Source: an uncultured Clostridia bacterium (GTDB lineage Bacteria; Bacillota; Clostridia; Saccharofermentanales; DTU023). Taken from it: a stretch of DNA of 61,651 bases. The notes under the pieces were generated by a model. That model had not been told where the DNA came from, made no database searches, and saw only the letters and a list, made by a program, of their open reading frames with translations. Below are positions 16,490 through 25,718 of the stretch, in pieces (within the stretch, counting starts at the first letter, position 1; each line of letters opens with the position of its first letter). The stretch spans positions 1 through 61,651 of the forward strand of contig CAKZWV010000065.1 in the NCBI GenBank assembly GCA_937922005.1, written 5' to 3'. The position numbers and the translations under genes are program-made.

Positions 16490-16535
16490 GAACCCCCTAT
16501 CCCAGCTGTCAAGTTAGGATAGGGGGTTCGTTTAT
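16490..16535 (+). terminator. Terminator after hutH, possibly bidirectional
   Basis: GAACCCCCTATCC (16490-16502) pairs perfectly with GGATAGGGGGTTC (16517-16529), followed by a T-rich stretch. On the minus strand it would also end the tpx transcript, although its T-run there is poor. The remaining bases up to tpx show only a short palindrome, GGCCGACATCGGCC. Confidence 0.9.
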
Positions 16536-16654
16536 CTTATGGCCGACATCGGCCCAAGCTAATATAGATTGCCAGCGTTCATGGCTTAAGTTGTTGGAGC
16601 TTGTTATATTGCTAGCCCAGTGGGCCGTATGAGCCTATAGGATAATATTCGAGT

Positions 16655-17167
16655 CTATAAAAGCTTTTTTACGGCTTCAAGGGCAGCGTCGTAGTTGGGC
16701 TCATTTTCGTTTTGCTCAACATATTCGACATACTGGACCACGTTATTTGGGTCAATGACAAAGATGGACCGATTCAAGAGGGCCAGACCTTCGATGAGGC
16801 AGCCGTAGGCTTCCCCAAAGGAATGCTGGGCATAGTCAGAGGCCAGGGTCAGATGCTTGATCCCCTTGGCCCCGCAGAAGCGCTCTTGGGCAAAGGGCAG
16901 GTCAACGGAGACAGTGATGATGGCGACCTTGTCCCCCAATTTATCAGCTTCTTGATTGAAACGGACGGTTTCGATCGCACAGACTGGGGTATCCAACGAG
17001 GGGACAGCAGAAATAATCTTAATCTTGTCGCTGAAATCAGCTAATTTGCAGGGCTTCAGGTCTTTCGTAACGATTTGGAAATCCGGTGCCTTGTCACCCA
17101 CTTTAACTTCTTTTCCTAATAGGGTTAATTCATCATTTCCAAGTTTAAAACCTTGACGTTTTTCCAT
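16655..17167 (-). CDS. tpx: Thiol peroxidase (atypical 2-Cys peroxiredoxin)
   Basis: 170 residues, normal Tpx length. It reduces hydroperoxides with thioredoxin-type partners. The peroxidatic motif is PSLDTPVCAIETVRFN (Cys63), and the resolving cysteine is Cys98 in RFCGAKGI, 35 residues on as expected for Tpx. Cys40 is extra. GAAGGAGGAACC precedes the ATG. It stands alone on the minus strand, divergent from the dipeptidase gene. Confidence 0.95.
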   Translation of the reverse strand: MEKRQGFKLGNDELTLLGKEVKVGDKAPDFQIVTKDLKPCKLADFSDKIKIISAVPSLDTPVCAIETVRFNQEADKLGDKVAIITVSVDLPFAQERFCGAKGIKHLTLASDYAQHSFGEAYGCLIEGLALLNRSIFVIDPNNVVQYVEYVEQNENEPNYDAALEAVKKLL

Positions 17168-17482
17168 TTTGGTTCCTCCTTCAGATAGGGGTGGAAGTCG
17201 GGGCTGGATTATTTGTAGAGATGAGACCAGCTGAGAGCCTTTGCTAGTAGGGTTGAAACAAGACTATCTGATGCAGCCAGCTGGACCTGGTCTTCTTTAG
17301 TATTTTTCTTGTCCAGGATTGCTTCCACAGTAAGTCTAGGATACTACATGTAAAAATAAATTTAAAGTAGTTCTAAATTTTTCTTCAGGGAAGTTTTTTT
17401 CTTAATAATTAGATATACTTAATCGACAGGGAAGCGTCATAGAAATGACAAAATGTACCTGCAACAGAATAGGAGAAAATCT
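17168..17482. other. Divergent intergenic region between tpx and the dipeptidase
   Basis: 315 bases containing both 5' leaders. It is AT-rich from 17340 to 17425. A TATACT at about 17413 could be the dipeptidase -10, but no good -35 is placed 17 bases away. I see no PerR/Fur-type palindrome, hairpin or repeat. Confidence 0.4.
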
Positions 17483-19075
17483 ATGGCTTGTACAACAATT
17501 TTGGTGGGCCGCAAGGCAACTTATGATGGGTCTACCATGGTAGCTAGAAATGAAGATTCGCCTTCGGGAGAGTTTCATCCCAAAAAACTTGCGGTAAGAG
17601 AGCCCCAGGACCAGGGGGAGACCTATACATCTGTTTTATCCAAGGTCACGATCCCTTTGCCTAAGAATCCTGTACGCTATACTTATATGCCGGAAGCAGT
17701 CCATGGTCACGGTCTGTGGGGGGCTTTTGGGGTGAACGCCTATAATGTCTCTATGACGGCCACGGAGACCATTACGTCCAATCCTCGGGTCCTAGCGGCA
17801 GATCCTTTGGTGGAATATGTGCCTGAGGATCCTGCGAAGGGTACACCGGAGCAGGTAGGAGGTATTGGCGAAGAGGATATGGTGAATATTACCTTACCCT
17901 ACATCAAAACGGCCCGAGAGGGGGTTAGCTTACTCGGCTCTTACCTGGAAAAATATGGGACCTATGAGATGAATGGGATTGCCTTCCAGGATGAAAATGA
18001 AATCTGGTGGCTTGAGACCATCGGTGGTCACCACTGGATGGCTGTTCGAGTTCCGGACGACTGTTATGTCGTCATGCCTAATCAACTTGGCATCGACATG
18101 TTTAACTTTGACGATGCTGAGGCAGACCAAGAATTTTGCATGGGCAGCAAGGATTTGAGAGCCTTCGTGGAGCGGAATCATCTTGACCTAACCTATGTCG
18201 ACGAGGATGACGATGAGGATGAGGACGAGGAAGATCAGGCTTTCAATGCTCGTCTTGCCTTCGGGTCTCGTACCGATTCAGACCATGTCTACAATACCCC
18301 ACGGTCCTGGGTGGTTGATCGCCACTTGGCTACAAAGGAACTGAAATTTGAAGGCTTTCTTAGCGATATCTCTCCTGAAGATGACGATATCCCGTGGCTC
18401 ATGATTCCGAGACGCAAGATCACCGTTGATGACATCAAATATGTTCTCTCCAACCATTACCAAGGCACTCCTTATGATGTCTATAGCAAATGTTCCGACC
18501 CCCGCTTGAAGGGCAAGTACCGGGCCATCGGCATTAATCGCAATAATGTCTTAGGTCTCGTTCAGATCCGTCCCTATGTGCCTACCCCCTTGAAAGCCAT
18601 CCAGTGGATTGCCCTAGGGTCAAATGTCTTTAATGCCATGCTGCCCGTCTATGCCCAGGTTAGCGAAGTACCTGCATATCTAGGAGAGGTAGGAGAAAAG
18701 CCATCGACGGATAATTTGTATTGGACAAGTCGGTTGATTGGTGCCATGGCAGATCCTCATTTTGCTGAGACAGCTTCTGCCATTGAGCGCTACCAGACCA
18801 AGGTGGACTGCCGGACCATGCAATATCTACATGACTTTGACCAGGCTTATATCAAAGATATCATGGGTATCGAGGAGGTAGAGGATAGCTTCCCGACCAT
18901 AGATCCCGAGTCCACGAAGGAAGCCAATACCCAGGCTGAAGTGGGGACTTTCCTTGCCAAGGCCAACCAAGAAATCGTCGACTTTGTGGAAAAAGAGACC
19001 ATTGCCTGCCTGGACCAGGTCCTTTATACCGCAAGCAGCCTGATGAAAAACGCATTTAGTCGGAGCGACGCTTAG
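17483..19075 (+). CDS. Peptidase family C69 dipeptidase (PepD-like)
   Basis: 530 residues. C69 enzymes are N-terminal-nucleophile hydrolases that cleave dipeptides; the nucleophile would be Cys3 in MACTTILVGRKAT, exposed after processing. The next blocks YDGSTMVARNEDS and GVNAYNVSMTATET fit the family, as do WWLETIGGHHW and NFDDAE. The ATG at 17483 was chosen because the catalytic Cys must be near the N-terminus and AGGAG lies seven bases upstream. Residues 240-251 form an unusual run of twelve acidic residues, apparently an expansion in a loop. The gene's 3' end is duplicated immediately downstream. Confidence 0.88.
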   Translation: MACTTILVGRKATYDGSTMVARNEDSPSGEFHPKKLAVREPQDQGETYTSVLSKVTIPLPKNPVRYTYMPEAVHGHGLWGAFGVNAYNVSMTATETITSNPRVLAADPLVEYVPEDPAKGTPEQVGGIGEEDMVNITLPYIKTAREGVSLLGSYLEKYGTYEMNGIAFQDENEIWWLETIGGHHWMAVRVPDDCYVVMPNQLGIDMFNFDDAEADQEFCMGSKDLRAFVERNHLDLTYVDEDDDEDEDEEDQAFNARLAFGSRTDSDHVYNTPRSWVVDRHLATKELKFEGFLSDISPEDDDIPWLMIPRRKITVDDIKYVLSNHYQGTPYDVYSKCSDPRLKGKYRAIGINRNNVLGLVQIRPYVPTPLKAIQWIALGSNVFNAMLPVYAQVSEVPAYLGEVGEKPSTDNLYWTSRLIGAMADPHFAETASAIERYQTKVDCRTMQYLHDFDQAYIKDIMGIEEVEDSFPTIDPESTKEANTQAEVGTFLAKANQEIVDFVEKETIACLDQVLYTASSLMKNAFSRSDA

Positions 19076-19120
19076 GCCAGCAGCCTGTTGAAAAAGCCCT
19101 TAGTCAAAGCAATGCTTTAG
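19034..19120 (+). repeat. Tandem duplication of the dipeptidase 3' end including the stop
   Basis: AGCAGCCTGATGAAAAA.. at 19034 recurs as AGCAGCCTGTTGAAAAA.. at 19079, period 45. Both copies run through TTAGTC to a TTAG at the same position, the first being the gene's stop codon. Confidence 0.75.
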
Positions 19121-19132
19121 CAAGAGATAACA

Positions 19133-19177
19133 ATACCCAAGAATCCTTGAACAAGGGATTCTTGGGTATCACTTTTC
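19133..19177 (+). terminator. Terminator of the dipeptidase gene
   Basis: ATACCCAAGAATCC (19133-19146) pairs perfectly over 14 bp with GGATTCTTGGGTAT (19156-19169), followed by CACTTTT. It could also serve the convergent minus-strand transcript. Confidence 0.88.
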
Positions 19178-19203
19178 TAGGATTTTGACGGGCTTAGGAT
19201 GGG

Positions 19204-19473
19204 TTATTCAACGATTTCTGCCTTAAAAACCAGGATTACATCCGCATCGGAACAGCAAAACTCTGCTGTTCCTTCAGCTTGTCCTGGGAGCTGTCCGCCG
19301 TATCGTAATATATCAATATATGGAAAGGCGCAGTGCATCGCCATGGGACAAATTTCACCACGTTGGGTATCATAATCAAAGACATCTCCAACCTTGTGGC
19401 CTCGGTGGCAGCCCATCTTACCTCTTCGATCCGTTATGGTTAGCTTTATTTTTGGCCTTTTTCCACGATTCAT
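19204..19473 (-). CDS. TIGR04076-family small protein
   Basis: 89 residues. The pattern CHRGHKVGD, then CPMAMHCAFPYIDILRYGG, then EFCCSDAD fits the TIGR04076 family as I remember it. The conserved Cys and His residues suggest metal binding or a redox site, but no activity is established. ATG at 19473 has AAGGAG eight bases upstream; longer in-frame starts would overlap guaA and lack a site. It lies 68 bases after guaA on the same strand. Confidence 0.8.
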   Translation of the reverse strand: MNRGKRPKIKLTITDRRGKMGCHRGHKVGDVFDYDTQRGEICPMAMHCAFPYIDILRYGGQLPGQAEGTAEFCCSDADVILVFKAEIVE

Positions 19474-19541
19474 TGAAACCACTCCTTCTTCGTAAGTTTC
19501 ACGGAATTTCATCCTGCTTTTTCGTACAGCTAGATTTTCCC

Positions 19542-21182
19542 CTATTCCCACTCAATAGTTGCGGGTGGTTTGCCGGAGATGTCGTAGACTACCCGGTTGA
19601 TCCCTTGGACTTCATTGATGATGCGTTGGGAGCAGCGGGCCAGGAGGGGATAGGGGAGGCGTGACCATTCGGCAGTCATAAAATCATGGGTGTCAACGGC
19701 ACGGAGGGCTAGGGTATAATCATAGGTACGCTCATCCCCCATGACACCGACAGTTCGTAGGGAGGTTAAGACGGCAAAGTATTGGCCGGGCCGGTCTTCC
19801 CAGGGGAGACTTGCTACTTCTTCTCGGAAAATAGCGTCTGCCTCTCGGAGAAGGTCCAATTTCTCCTTAGTAACTTCGCCTAGGACCCGGATGGCCAGGC
19901 CCGGTCCGGGGAAAGGCTGGCGGTGGACTAAGGCGTGGGGGAGGCCCAATTCTTGGCCCAGTTGACGAATCTCATCTTTGAAAAGATATTTGAAAGGCTC
20001 CAGGAGGCGTTCAAAATCGACATGGTCGGGGAGGCCTCCCACGTTGTGGTGGCTTTTGATCACGGCGGAGGTCCCTGCCATCCCACTTTCTACGAGGTCA
20101 GGGTAAATGGTCCCCTGGGCTAAAAAGTCAACCTTTCCAATCTTTTTGGCCTCTTCTTCAAATACTTCGATAAATTCCTTGCCGATGATTTTGCGCTTGG
20201 CCTCAGGATCGCTGACCCCTTGGAGGCGGCTGAGGAAGCGGTCTTCGGCATCGATCCGTTTAAAGGTCATTCTGGCCCCTTGGAAGGCGGCAGCGACTTC
20301 ATCCCCTTCGTTTTTACGGAGTAAGCCATGATCTACAAAGATAGCGGTTAATTGAGGGCCAATCGCCCGGTCGAGGAGGGCAGCCAGGACGGAAGAGTCG
20401 ACGCCTCCAGAAAGGGCCAAGAGGACCTTGGCATCTCCAACTTCCTTTTGGATTTCAGCAATGGTTGTTGTCAGAAAATCTGCTATCTTCCAGGTCCCAT
20501 GGGCCTTACAAATCTCAAAGAGAAAATTACGTAAAATTTCTTTCCCATGGTTCGTATGTTCTACTTCAGGGTGGAACTGGGTGGCATAGATCTTGGCCTC
20601 AGGATTGGCCATAGCCGCATAGGGGCAATGGTCAGTATGGGCTAGGCCGATAAAACTCTGCGGGAGCTTACTGACATAGTCATGGTGACTCATGAAGGCA
20701 GAAAAAGACGCAGGAACGCCTTGAAACAAGGCAGAGGCTTGGATATTTGGGGCTTGGACACTGCCAGCTGGGGTGCTGCCCGCAGGGGCAGGAGTATCTG
20801 TTGAAGAGAGAGGGTCAAGGCTGACTTGGGTGGCCCCGTATTCATCTTGATTGGCTGGTTCGACAGTCCCGCCGAAGAGTTTGGTCAGGGCCTGCATCCC
20901 GTAGCAAATGCCTAGGATCGGGACTCCTACGGTCATAAGCTTGGGGTCCAGTTGAGGGGCCTGGGGGTCGTTGACGCTGAGCGGACCGCCCGTCAAAATG
21001 AAGCCGATCGGAAGTTCGGAAGAGTCCAGGCGCAGTAAGCCCTTTTCATCAAATAATCGCTCCATGGCTTGGGCCTGACTGAGAATCTCACAGTAGACCC
21101 CCAACTCTCGTACCCGCCGGGCGATCAGCATTTTGTACTGACCGCCGAAATCTATGATGTATATGGTTTCTCTTTGTTTCAT
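19542..21182 (-). CDS. guaA: GMP synthase (glutamine-hydrolysing)
   Basis: 546 residues. It converts XMP to GMP with ATP and glutamine ammonia. The N-terminal class I amidotransferase has DFGGQY, GICYGMQ (nucleophile Cys) and FHPEVEHT (His/Glu). The ATP-pyrophosphatase domain has the P-loop LSGGVDSS and VDHGLLR. The C-terminal dimerisation domain includes RQPFPGPGLAIR and ends PATIEWE, the canonical C-terminus. It is about 30 residues longer than usual because of an Ala/Pro/Ser/Thr-rich insert near residues 125-150 (DTPAPAGSTPAGSVQAP). GAAAGGAAAC precedes the ATG at some distance. Confidence 0.97.
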   Translation of the reverse strand: MKQRETIYIIDFGGQYKMLIARRVRELGVYCEILSQAQAMERLFDEKGLLRLDSSELPIGFILTGGPLSVNDPQAPQLDPKLMTVGVPILGICYGMQALTKLFGGTVEPANQDEYGATQVSLDPLSSTDTPAPAGSTPAGSVQAPNIQASALFQGVPASFSAFMSHHDYVSKLPQSFIGLAHTDHCPYAAMANPEAKIYATQFHPEVEHTNHGKEILRNFLFEICKAHGTWKIADFLTTTIAEIQKEVGDAKVLLALSGGVDSSVLAALLDRAIGPQLTAIFVDHGLLRKNEGDEVAAAFQGARMTFKRIDAEDRFLSRLQGVSDPEAKRKIIGKEFIEVFEEEAKKIGKVDFLAQGTIYPDLVESGMAGTSAVIKSHHNVGGLPDHVDFERLLEPFKYLFKDEIRQLGQELGLPHALVHRQPFPGPGLAIRVLGEVTKEKLDLLREADAIFREEVASLPWEDRPGQYFAVLTSLRTVGVMGDERTYDYTLALRAVDTHDFMTAEWSRLPYPLLARCSQRIINEVQGINRVVYDISGKPPATIEWE

Positions 21183-21343
21183 GAGATTTTTTTGTTTCCT
21201 TTCTGTCTGAACTTGTCTGAGTCGATCGGAATCTTTCTGAATACGACTGGAATTAGGAAAGTAAAAAACTTAAAAATCATATTTAGTTCACAATTGTTCT
21301 TTTCCAGTCCACATCATCCACGGGAAAAGGTGTTACTATAGCT

Positions 21344-21370
21344 TTAGCACTCGAACAAGAAGAGTGCTAA
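21344..21370 (+). promoter_or_regulatory. CIRCE operator
   Basis: TTAGCACTC-N9-GAGTGCTAA is a perfect consensus CIRCE element, the HrcA binding site. A -10-like TACTAT sits just upstream at 21334-21339; a clear -35 is not seen. The transcript leader to hrcA (21622) is about 250 bases. The rest of the 439-base gap between guaA and hrcA contains nothing else recognisable. Confidence 0.97.
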
Positions 21371-21621
21371 AAGTGAAAAGCAGAAGGGCTCTTGGTCTTC
21401 CATCGGCCACTTTCTCTTCTCACTGTGATCAGCCTCATCGGGGAAACAAGGAATCTTGCGGCCCTGAAATGTTGCAGATCAAATTATTATAGCCAATCCA
21501 ACAGAAAGAATAAAGATAAGAAAATCCCTGGGGCCGCTTTTGCCGCCATCCGCTTTGGAAGAAGGAGCGGGGCAAGGTGAGGGTGGGATTTTCGATAGAG
21601 GCCCAGAGAAAGGAGATCGTC

Positions 21622-22806
21622 ATGGCCAAGCAAGAGTCCAACCCCATTTTGGATGAGCAGGGTGGCAAGGGAGCCGCCAGCTCAGAGACCGACTTACCGA
21701 TTACTCAGCGTCAAAACGAGATCCTTACAGCGATTATCTTGGACTATATCCGCACGGTAGAACCGGTGGGATCCAAGAGCCTTGTAGAAAATTTTGACCT
21801 GAATATTAGCCCAGCCACGGTCAGAAATGAGATGGCCGTTCTGGAAGAAAAGGGCTATTTGACCCACCCCCATGCTTCGGCGGGGCGGGTGCCGACCGAT
21901 AAGGGCTATCGCTTCTATGTCGATATGAGCTTGCAGCCGGCTGTCCTCGCTGCTGAACAAAAAGCGATGATCCGAGAGGTGGTACGCCAAAGTGTGACAG
22001 AAGTTTCTCGCCTGATCGAGACGGCGGCGGAACTATTGGAGATGGAAACAGGCCTGACTGCCTTTTGTATTTCGCCAGACTATACCGGATCGACCATCCA
22101 GCAGATCCGTCTTTTATTGTTGGAGCCGGGGAAGGCCCTCCTCCTAGTGGTGTTAAAACCCCAGCTGGTGAATGACAAGATTGTGCGTATTCCGACCAGT
22201 CTGGATGAGGAAGATGTGGCCATCCTATCTCGCTCCATGGACCAGGCCCTAGCAGGGCTTCCGATCCATGATATTACCATGATTACGGTGACCTTATCGG
22301 ATGAGATCGCGCGCCATGCAGACCTCTTGACGGACCTGTCACCAGCCTTCTTTGATGCGATTACGAGTGAAGTGACCCAGGCCATTTCCGAGATGAAAGA
22401 AACAGATCTCTTTTTGAAAGCCTCCTACCGCCTCTTGGATCAACCGGAATTTGCTGATGTGCAAGTGGCGAAGGAGTATTTGGCCTGTATCCACGATAAG
22501 GATTGCCTTAAGAAACTCATGGCGCGCGACCCAAGCTTTACGGACCATCAACCGGATTATTCCGATCAAATGCGACGTTTTATGATTAAGATTGGGTCAG
22601 AAATTGGAATCGCTGGTTTGGAAGGTTGTTCCTTTATCCTCTCCAGTTTTGATACGGAGCCAGGTATACAAGGGCAGTTGGGGGTCATTGGTCCCAAGCG
22701 CATGAAATATTCCAAGGTCGTTTCCAATATTGATTTTATTAACCTCACATTGACGGAGGCTTTCCGGTCTTTGATGCCGGGATCAGATGATGAAAATGAA
22801 ACCTAA
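21622..22806 (+). CDS. hrcA: Heat-inducible transcription repressor HrcA
   Basis: 394 residues. It represses the dnaK operon by binding CIRCE and releases it under heat stress. The N-terminal winged helix has QRQNEILTAIILDYI, EPVGSKSLVE, ISPATVRNEMAVLEE and GYLTHPHASAGRVPTDKGYR, all diagnostic. ATG at 21622 has AAAGGAG upstream. About 33 polar residues precede the usual start and the protein is longer than the ~340 typical. It is autoregulated through the operator 250 bases upstream. Confidence 0.96.
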   Translation: MAKQESNPILDEQGGKGAASSETDLPITQRQNEILTAIILDYIRTVEPVGSKSLVENFDLNISPATVRNEMAVLEEKGYLTHPHASAGRVPTDKGYRFYVDMSLQPAVLAAEQKAMIREVVRQSVTEVSRLIETAAELLEMETGLTAFCISPDYTGSTIQQIRLLLLEPGKALLLVVLKPQLVNDKIVRIPTSLDEEDVAILSRSMDQALAGLPIHDITMITVTLSDEIARHADLLTDLSPAFFDAITSEVTQAISEMKETDLFLKASYRLLDQPEFADVQVAKEYLACIHDKDCLKKLMARDPSFTDHQPDYSDQMRRFMIKIGSEIGIAGLEGCSFILSSFDTEPGIQGQLGVIGPKRMKYSKVVSNIDFINLTLTEAFRSLMPGSDDENET

Positions 22807-22950
22807 AACAACAAGCATATAAGTTACTTGGATCGTGGTTTTAAAGAAGCCAGGACCTAAAAAGTATATGAAGAGTGGTTTTTAGCAGAAACCATGATCT
22901 AAGAATAATATCAGGAAAAGAATAAGGATAAGGATGAGGGGAGGAAGCAA

Positions 22951-23616
22951 GTGAAAGCAGAACAGAATCAAGGGCATGGGGGAGCGCATGGAGTGAAGGC
23001 GCCCCATGGCAAGACCAATTCAGGAAAAGCCCCCCAGGCGAAGCCCAAGGAGGAGGGAAAGAAGGGTTCAGAAGACCTGGACCAACTAGAAAATATGGAG
23101 AATCAGGGAGAAAAGCCAGCTGAGAAGACCTCCGGGGAAGACCAGCAAAAGGCCCTCCAAGAGGCTCTCGAGCAAGTAGCAGCTAGCCAAGATGCCTACT
23201 TACGTTTGGCGGCAGAGTATGAAAATTTCCGTCGCAGGACAACCAAAGAAAAGGTGGACCTCTACGATAAATCAGTAGGGGATGTGGTGAAAGCCTGGCT
23301 CCCTGTCCTGGATAATATTGATCGGGCCTTAGAGGCCTGTCCCCTCCCAGATGAGACTTCCGAGGATTTTGAGCCCTATGTCAAGATGAAAGAGGGTATA
23401 GAATTAATTCAAAAGCAGGCCCTAGAAACCATGAAGGGCTTTGAAGTGGAAGAAATTCAAGCCCTGGACCAGACCTTTAACCCCCATTTTCATGAGGCGG
23501 TGATGCATACTACCGATCCAGAGCGTGGAGAAGGAGAGGTGGTCCAGGTAGTTTTAAAAGGCTACGTCCGACGTGACGAAGTTCTTCGTCATGCCATGGT
23601 CGTCGTAGCCAATTAG
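22951..23616 (+). CDS. grpE: Nucleotide exchange factor GrpE
   Basis: 221 residues. GrpE releases ADP from DnaK. A charged, Lys/Gly/Glu-rich N-terminal ~60 residues leads into the long coiled coil (ALEQVAASQDAYLRLAAEYE, then NFRRRTTKEK), and the beta domain ends with FNPHFHEAVMHTTDP and VLKGYVRRDEVLRHAMVVVAN. GTG start with GGGGAGG upstream. The 144-base gap after hrcA contains an imperfect 11-bp inverted repeat (GATCGTGGTTT/AAACCATGATC) of unknown meaning. Confidence 0.96.
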   Translation: MKAEQNQGHGGAHGVKAPHGKTNSGKAPQAKPKEEGKKGSEDLDQLENMENQGEKPAEKTSGEDQQKALQEALEQVAASQDAYLRLAAEYENFRRRTTKEKVDLYDKSVGDVVKAWLPVLDNIDRALEACPLPDETSEDFEPYVKMKEGIELIQKQALETMKGFEVEEIQALDQTFNPHFHEAVMHTTDPERGEGEVVQVVLKGYVRRDEVLRHAMVVVAN

Positions 23617-23771
23617 AGGCCAGATTTTACTGGTCGAATCAGCTGCCGGTTCGCCGGATCTAGATGATAAAACGAAGGCTGGTGCTTAGGTTACCTTTAT
23701 AGGTGCCTGGACGCTAAGCATACAAATATAAAATAAAGAGAAAAAGAAATAAGATAAAAGGAGATATATAT

Positions 23772-25625
23772 ATGTCTAAAATTATTGGTATTGATTTAGG
23801 TACTACAAATAGTTGTGTTGCTGTCTTAGAGGGTGGAGATCCCACCGTTATCCCGAACGATGTTGGAAATCGGACCACCCCGTCCGTTGTAGCCTTTACC
23901 AAAGAAGGCGATCGTCTGGTAGGGGCTATTGCAAAAAGACAGGCTATCACCAACCCAGATAGAACGATTACTTCCATTAAGAGAAAAATGGGCTCAGATT
24001 ATCGGGTGAAATTCGACGATAAAGAATACTCCCCTCAGGAAATTTCAGCAATGATCCTGCAGAAACTAAAAAGTGATGCAGAGGAGTATTTGGGGGAGAA
24101 AGTGAGCCAGGCCGTTATTACAGTGCCAGCTTATTTCAGTGACTCTCAGCGTCAGGCGACCAAGGATGCCGGTAAGATTGCAGGTTTGGAAGTCTTGAGA
24201 ATTATCAACGAGCCTACGGCAGCCGCTTTAGCTTACGGGCTTGATAAAGAAAATGAGCAAAAGATTTTGGTCTTTGACTTGGGTGGCGGTACTTTTGACG
24301 TCTCGATCCTTGAGATCGGTGATGGAGTCTTTGAAGTTTTGGCCACTTCCGGTAATACCAAGCTGGGCGGCGACGACTTCGACCAAAGAATCATGGATTG
24401 GATGGTCGGGGAGATGAAGACTCACCAGGGCATTGACCTAACCCAGGATAAGATGGCCATGCAAAGGCTGAAAGAGGCTGCTGAAAAAGCCAAGATTGAC
24501 CTTTCTTCGACCACAACGACGAATATCAACCTGCCCTACATTACGGCCGATGCATCTGGTCCGAAACACTTAGATTTGACCTTAACTAGGGCAAAATTTG
24601 AAGATTTGACCGCTGACCTCCTTGAAAAGTGCATGCAGCCCGTTAAACAGGCCATGGATGATGCTAAATTATCCACATCCGACATTTCTAAGATCCTCTT
24701 GGTTGGTGGATCGACCCGGATTCCTGCCGTCCAAGAAGCGGTTCAGAAGTTCTTTGGCAAAGAGCCCTTCAAGGGGATTAACCCTGATGAGTGCGTAGCT
24801 CTTGGGGCCGCTGTCCAGGCTGGTGTTTTGGGTGGCGACATTAAAGGTATGGTCCTTTTGGATGTTACGCCTCTGTCCCTGGGCATTGAGACCCTCGGTG
24901 GAGTATTTAATAAGATTATCGAGAGAAATACGACTATTCCGACTTCTAAGAGCCGGGTCTATTCGACCGCTTCGGATGGGCAGACTTCTGTAGAAATTCA
25001 TGTTTTACAGGGTGAACGGGAGTTCTGCAAAGATAATAAGACCCTAGGCCGCTTTGTCTTGGATGGGATTGCACCGGCTCCTCGGGGAATCCCGCAGATC
25101 GAAGTTACCTTTGACATTGATGCCAACGGTATCGTGAACGTTTCGGCCGTTGATAAGGGCACAGGGAGAGAACAGCATATTACAATCACCGCTTCGAGCA
25201 ACCTCAGTGAGGCGGAGATCGATAAGGCGGTCAAAGAGGCAGAACAGTTCGCTAAGGAAGACCAGGCCAAGAAAGAGGCCGTGGACACGAAGAACGAGGC
25301 AGAGTCCTTTGTTTACCAGTGTGAGAAGACCTTGAAGGATGTGGGAGAGAAACTCTCCGATCAGGAAAAGGATGAGCTCCACAAGAAGATTGATACGCTG
25401 AAAGAAACTTTGAAGTCTGACAATACTGAACAGATTAAGAAGGATACGGAAGCGCTGAAGGAGTCTTTCTATAAGGTCTCGAGCAAGATTTATGAGCAGT
25501 CAGCTGGTGCCGGACAAGGGGCTGCTGGAGATGGAGCTCAGGCCAATGCCTCCTCTGCCCATGCCAATCCGAGTTCTGGCCAAGGTCCTGAAGGAGACTT
25601 CAAGGACGTAGGCGGCGATAACTAA
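23772..25625 (+). CDS. dnaK: Chaperone DnaK (Hsp70)
   Basis: 617 residues, normal length for Firmicutes. ATPase motifs GIDLGTTNSCVAV, INEPTAAALAYG, VFDLGGGTFDVSIL and LVGGSTRIPAVQ are all present. The substrate domain includes LDVTPLSLGIETLGG, and a Gly/Ala/Ser-rich tail ends EGDFKDVGGDN. AAAGGAG lies ahead of the ATG. It folds proteins with DnaJ and GrpE, encoded on either side. Confidence 0.98.
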   Translation: MSKIIGIDLGTTNSCVAVLEGGDPTVIPNDVGNRTTPSVVAFTKEGDRLVGAIAKRQAITNPDRTITSIKRKMGSDYRVKFDDKEYSPQEISAMILQKLKSDAEEYLGEKVSQAVITVPAYFSDSQRQATKDAGKIAGLEVLRIINEPTAAALAYGLDKENEQKILVFDLGGGTFDVSILEIGDGVFEVLATSGNTKLGGDDFDQRIMDWMVGEMKTHQGIDLTQDKMAMQRLKEAAEKAKIDLSSTTTTNINLPYITADASGPKHLDLTLTRAKFEDLTADLLEKCMQPVKQAMDDAKLSTSDISKILLVGGSTRIPAVQEAVQKFFGKEPFKGINPDECVALGAAVQAGVLGGDIKGMVLLDVTPLSLGIETLGGVFNKIIERNTTIPTSKSRVYSTASDGQTSVEIHVLQGEREFCKDNKTLGRFVLDGIAPAPRGIPQIEVTFDIDANGIVNVSAVDKGTGREQHITITASSNLSEAEIDKAVKEAEQFAKEDQAKKEAVDTKNEAESFVYQCEKTLKDVGEKLSDQEKDELHKKIDTLKETLKSDNTEQIKKDTEALKESFYKVSSKIYEQSAGAGQGAAGDGAQANASSAHANPSSGQGPEGDFKDVGGDN

Positions 25626-25634
25626 TCAGACTTT

Positions 25635-25683
25635 CTACTAGTAAGTCTTGCTATTAGTAAGTCTTGATCATTAGTAAGTCTCG
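25635..25683 (+). repeat. Three tandem 16-17-bp repeats between dnaK and dnaJ
   Basis: CTACTAGTAAGTCTTG, CTATTAGTAAGTCTTG and ATCATTAGTAAGTCTCG lie head to tail between the dnaK stop and the dnaJ ribosome-binding site. Confidence 0.75.
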
Positions 25684-25718
25684 AGGAGCGGTACCAACCG
25701 CTTTCCTGGGAGGAAATC

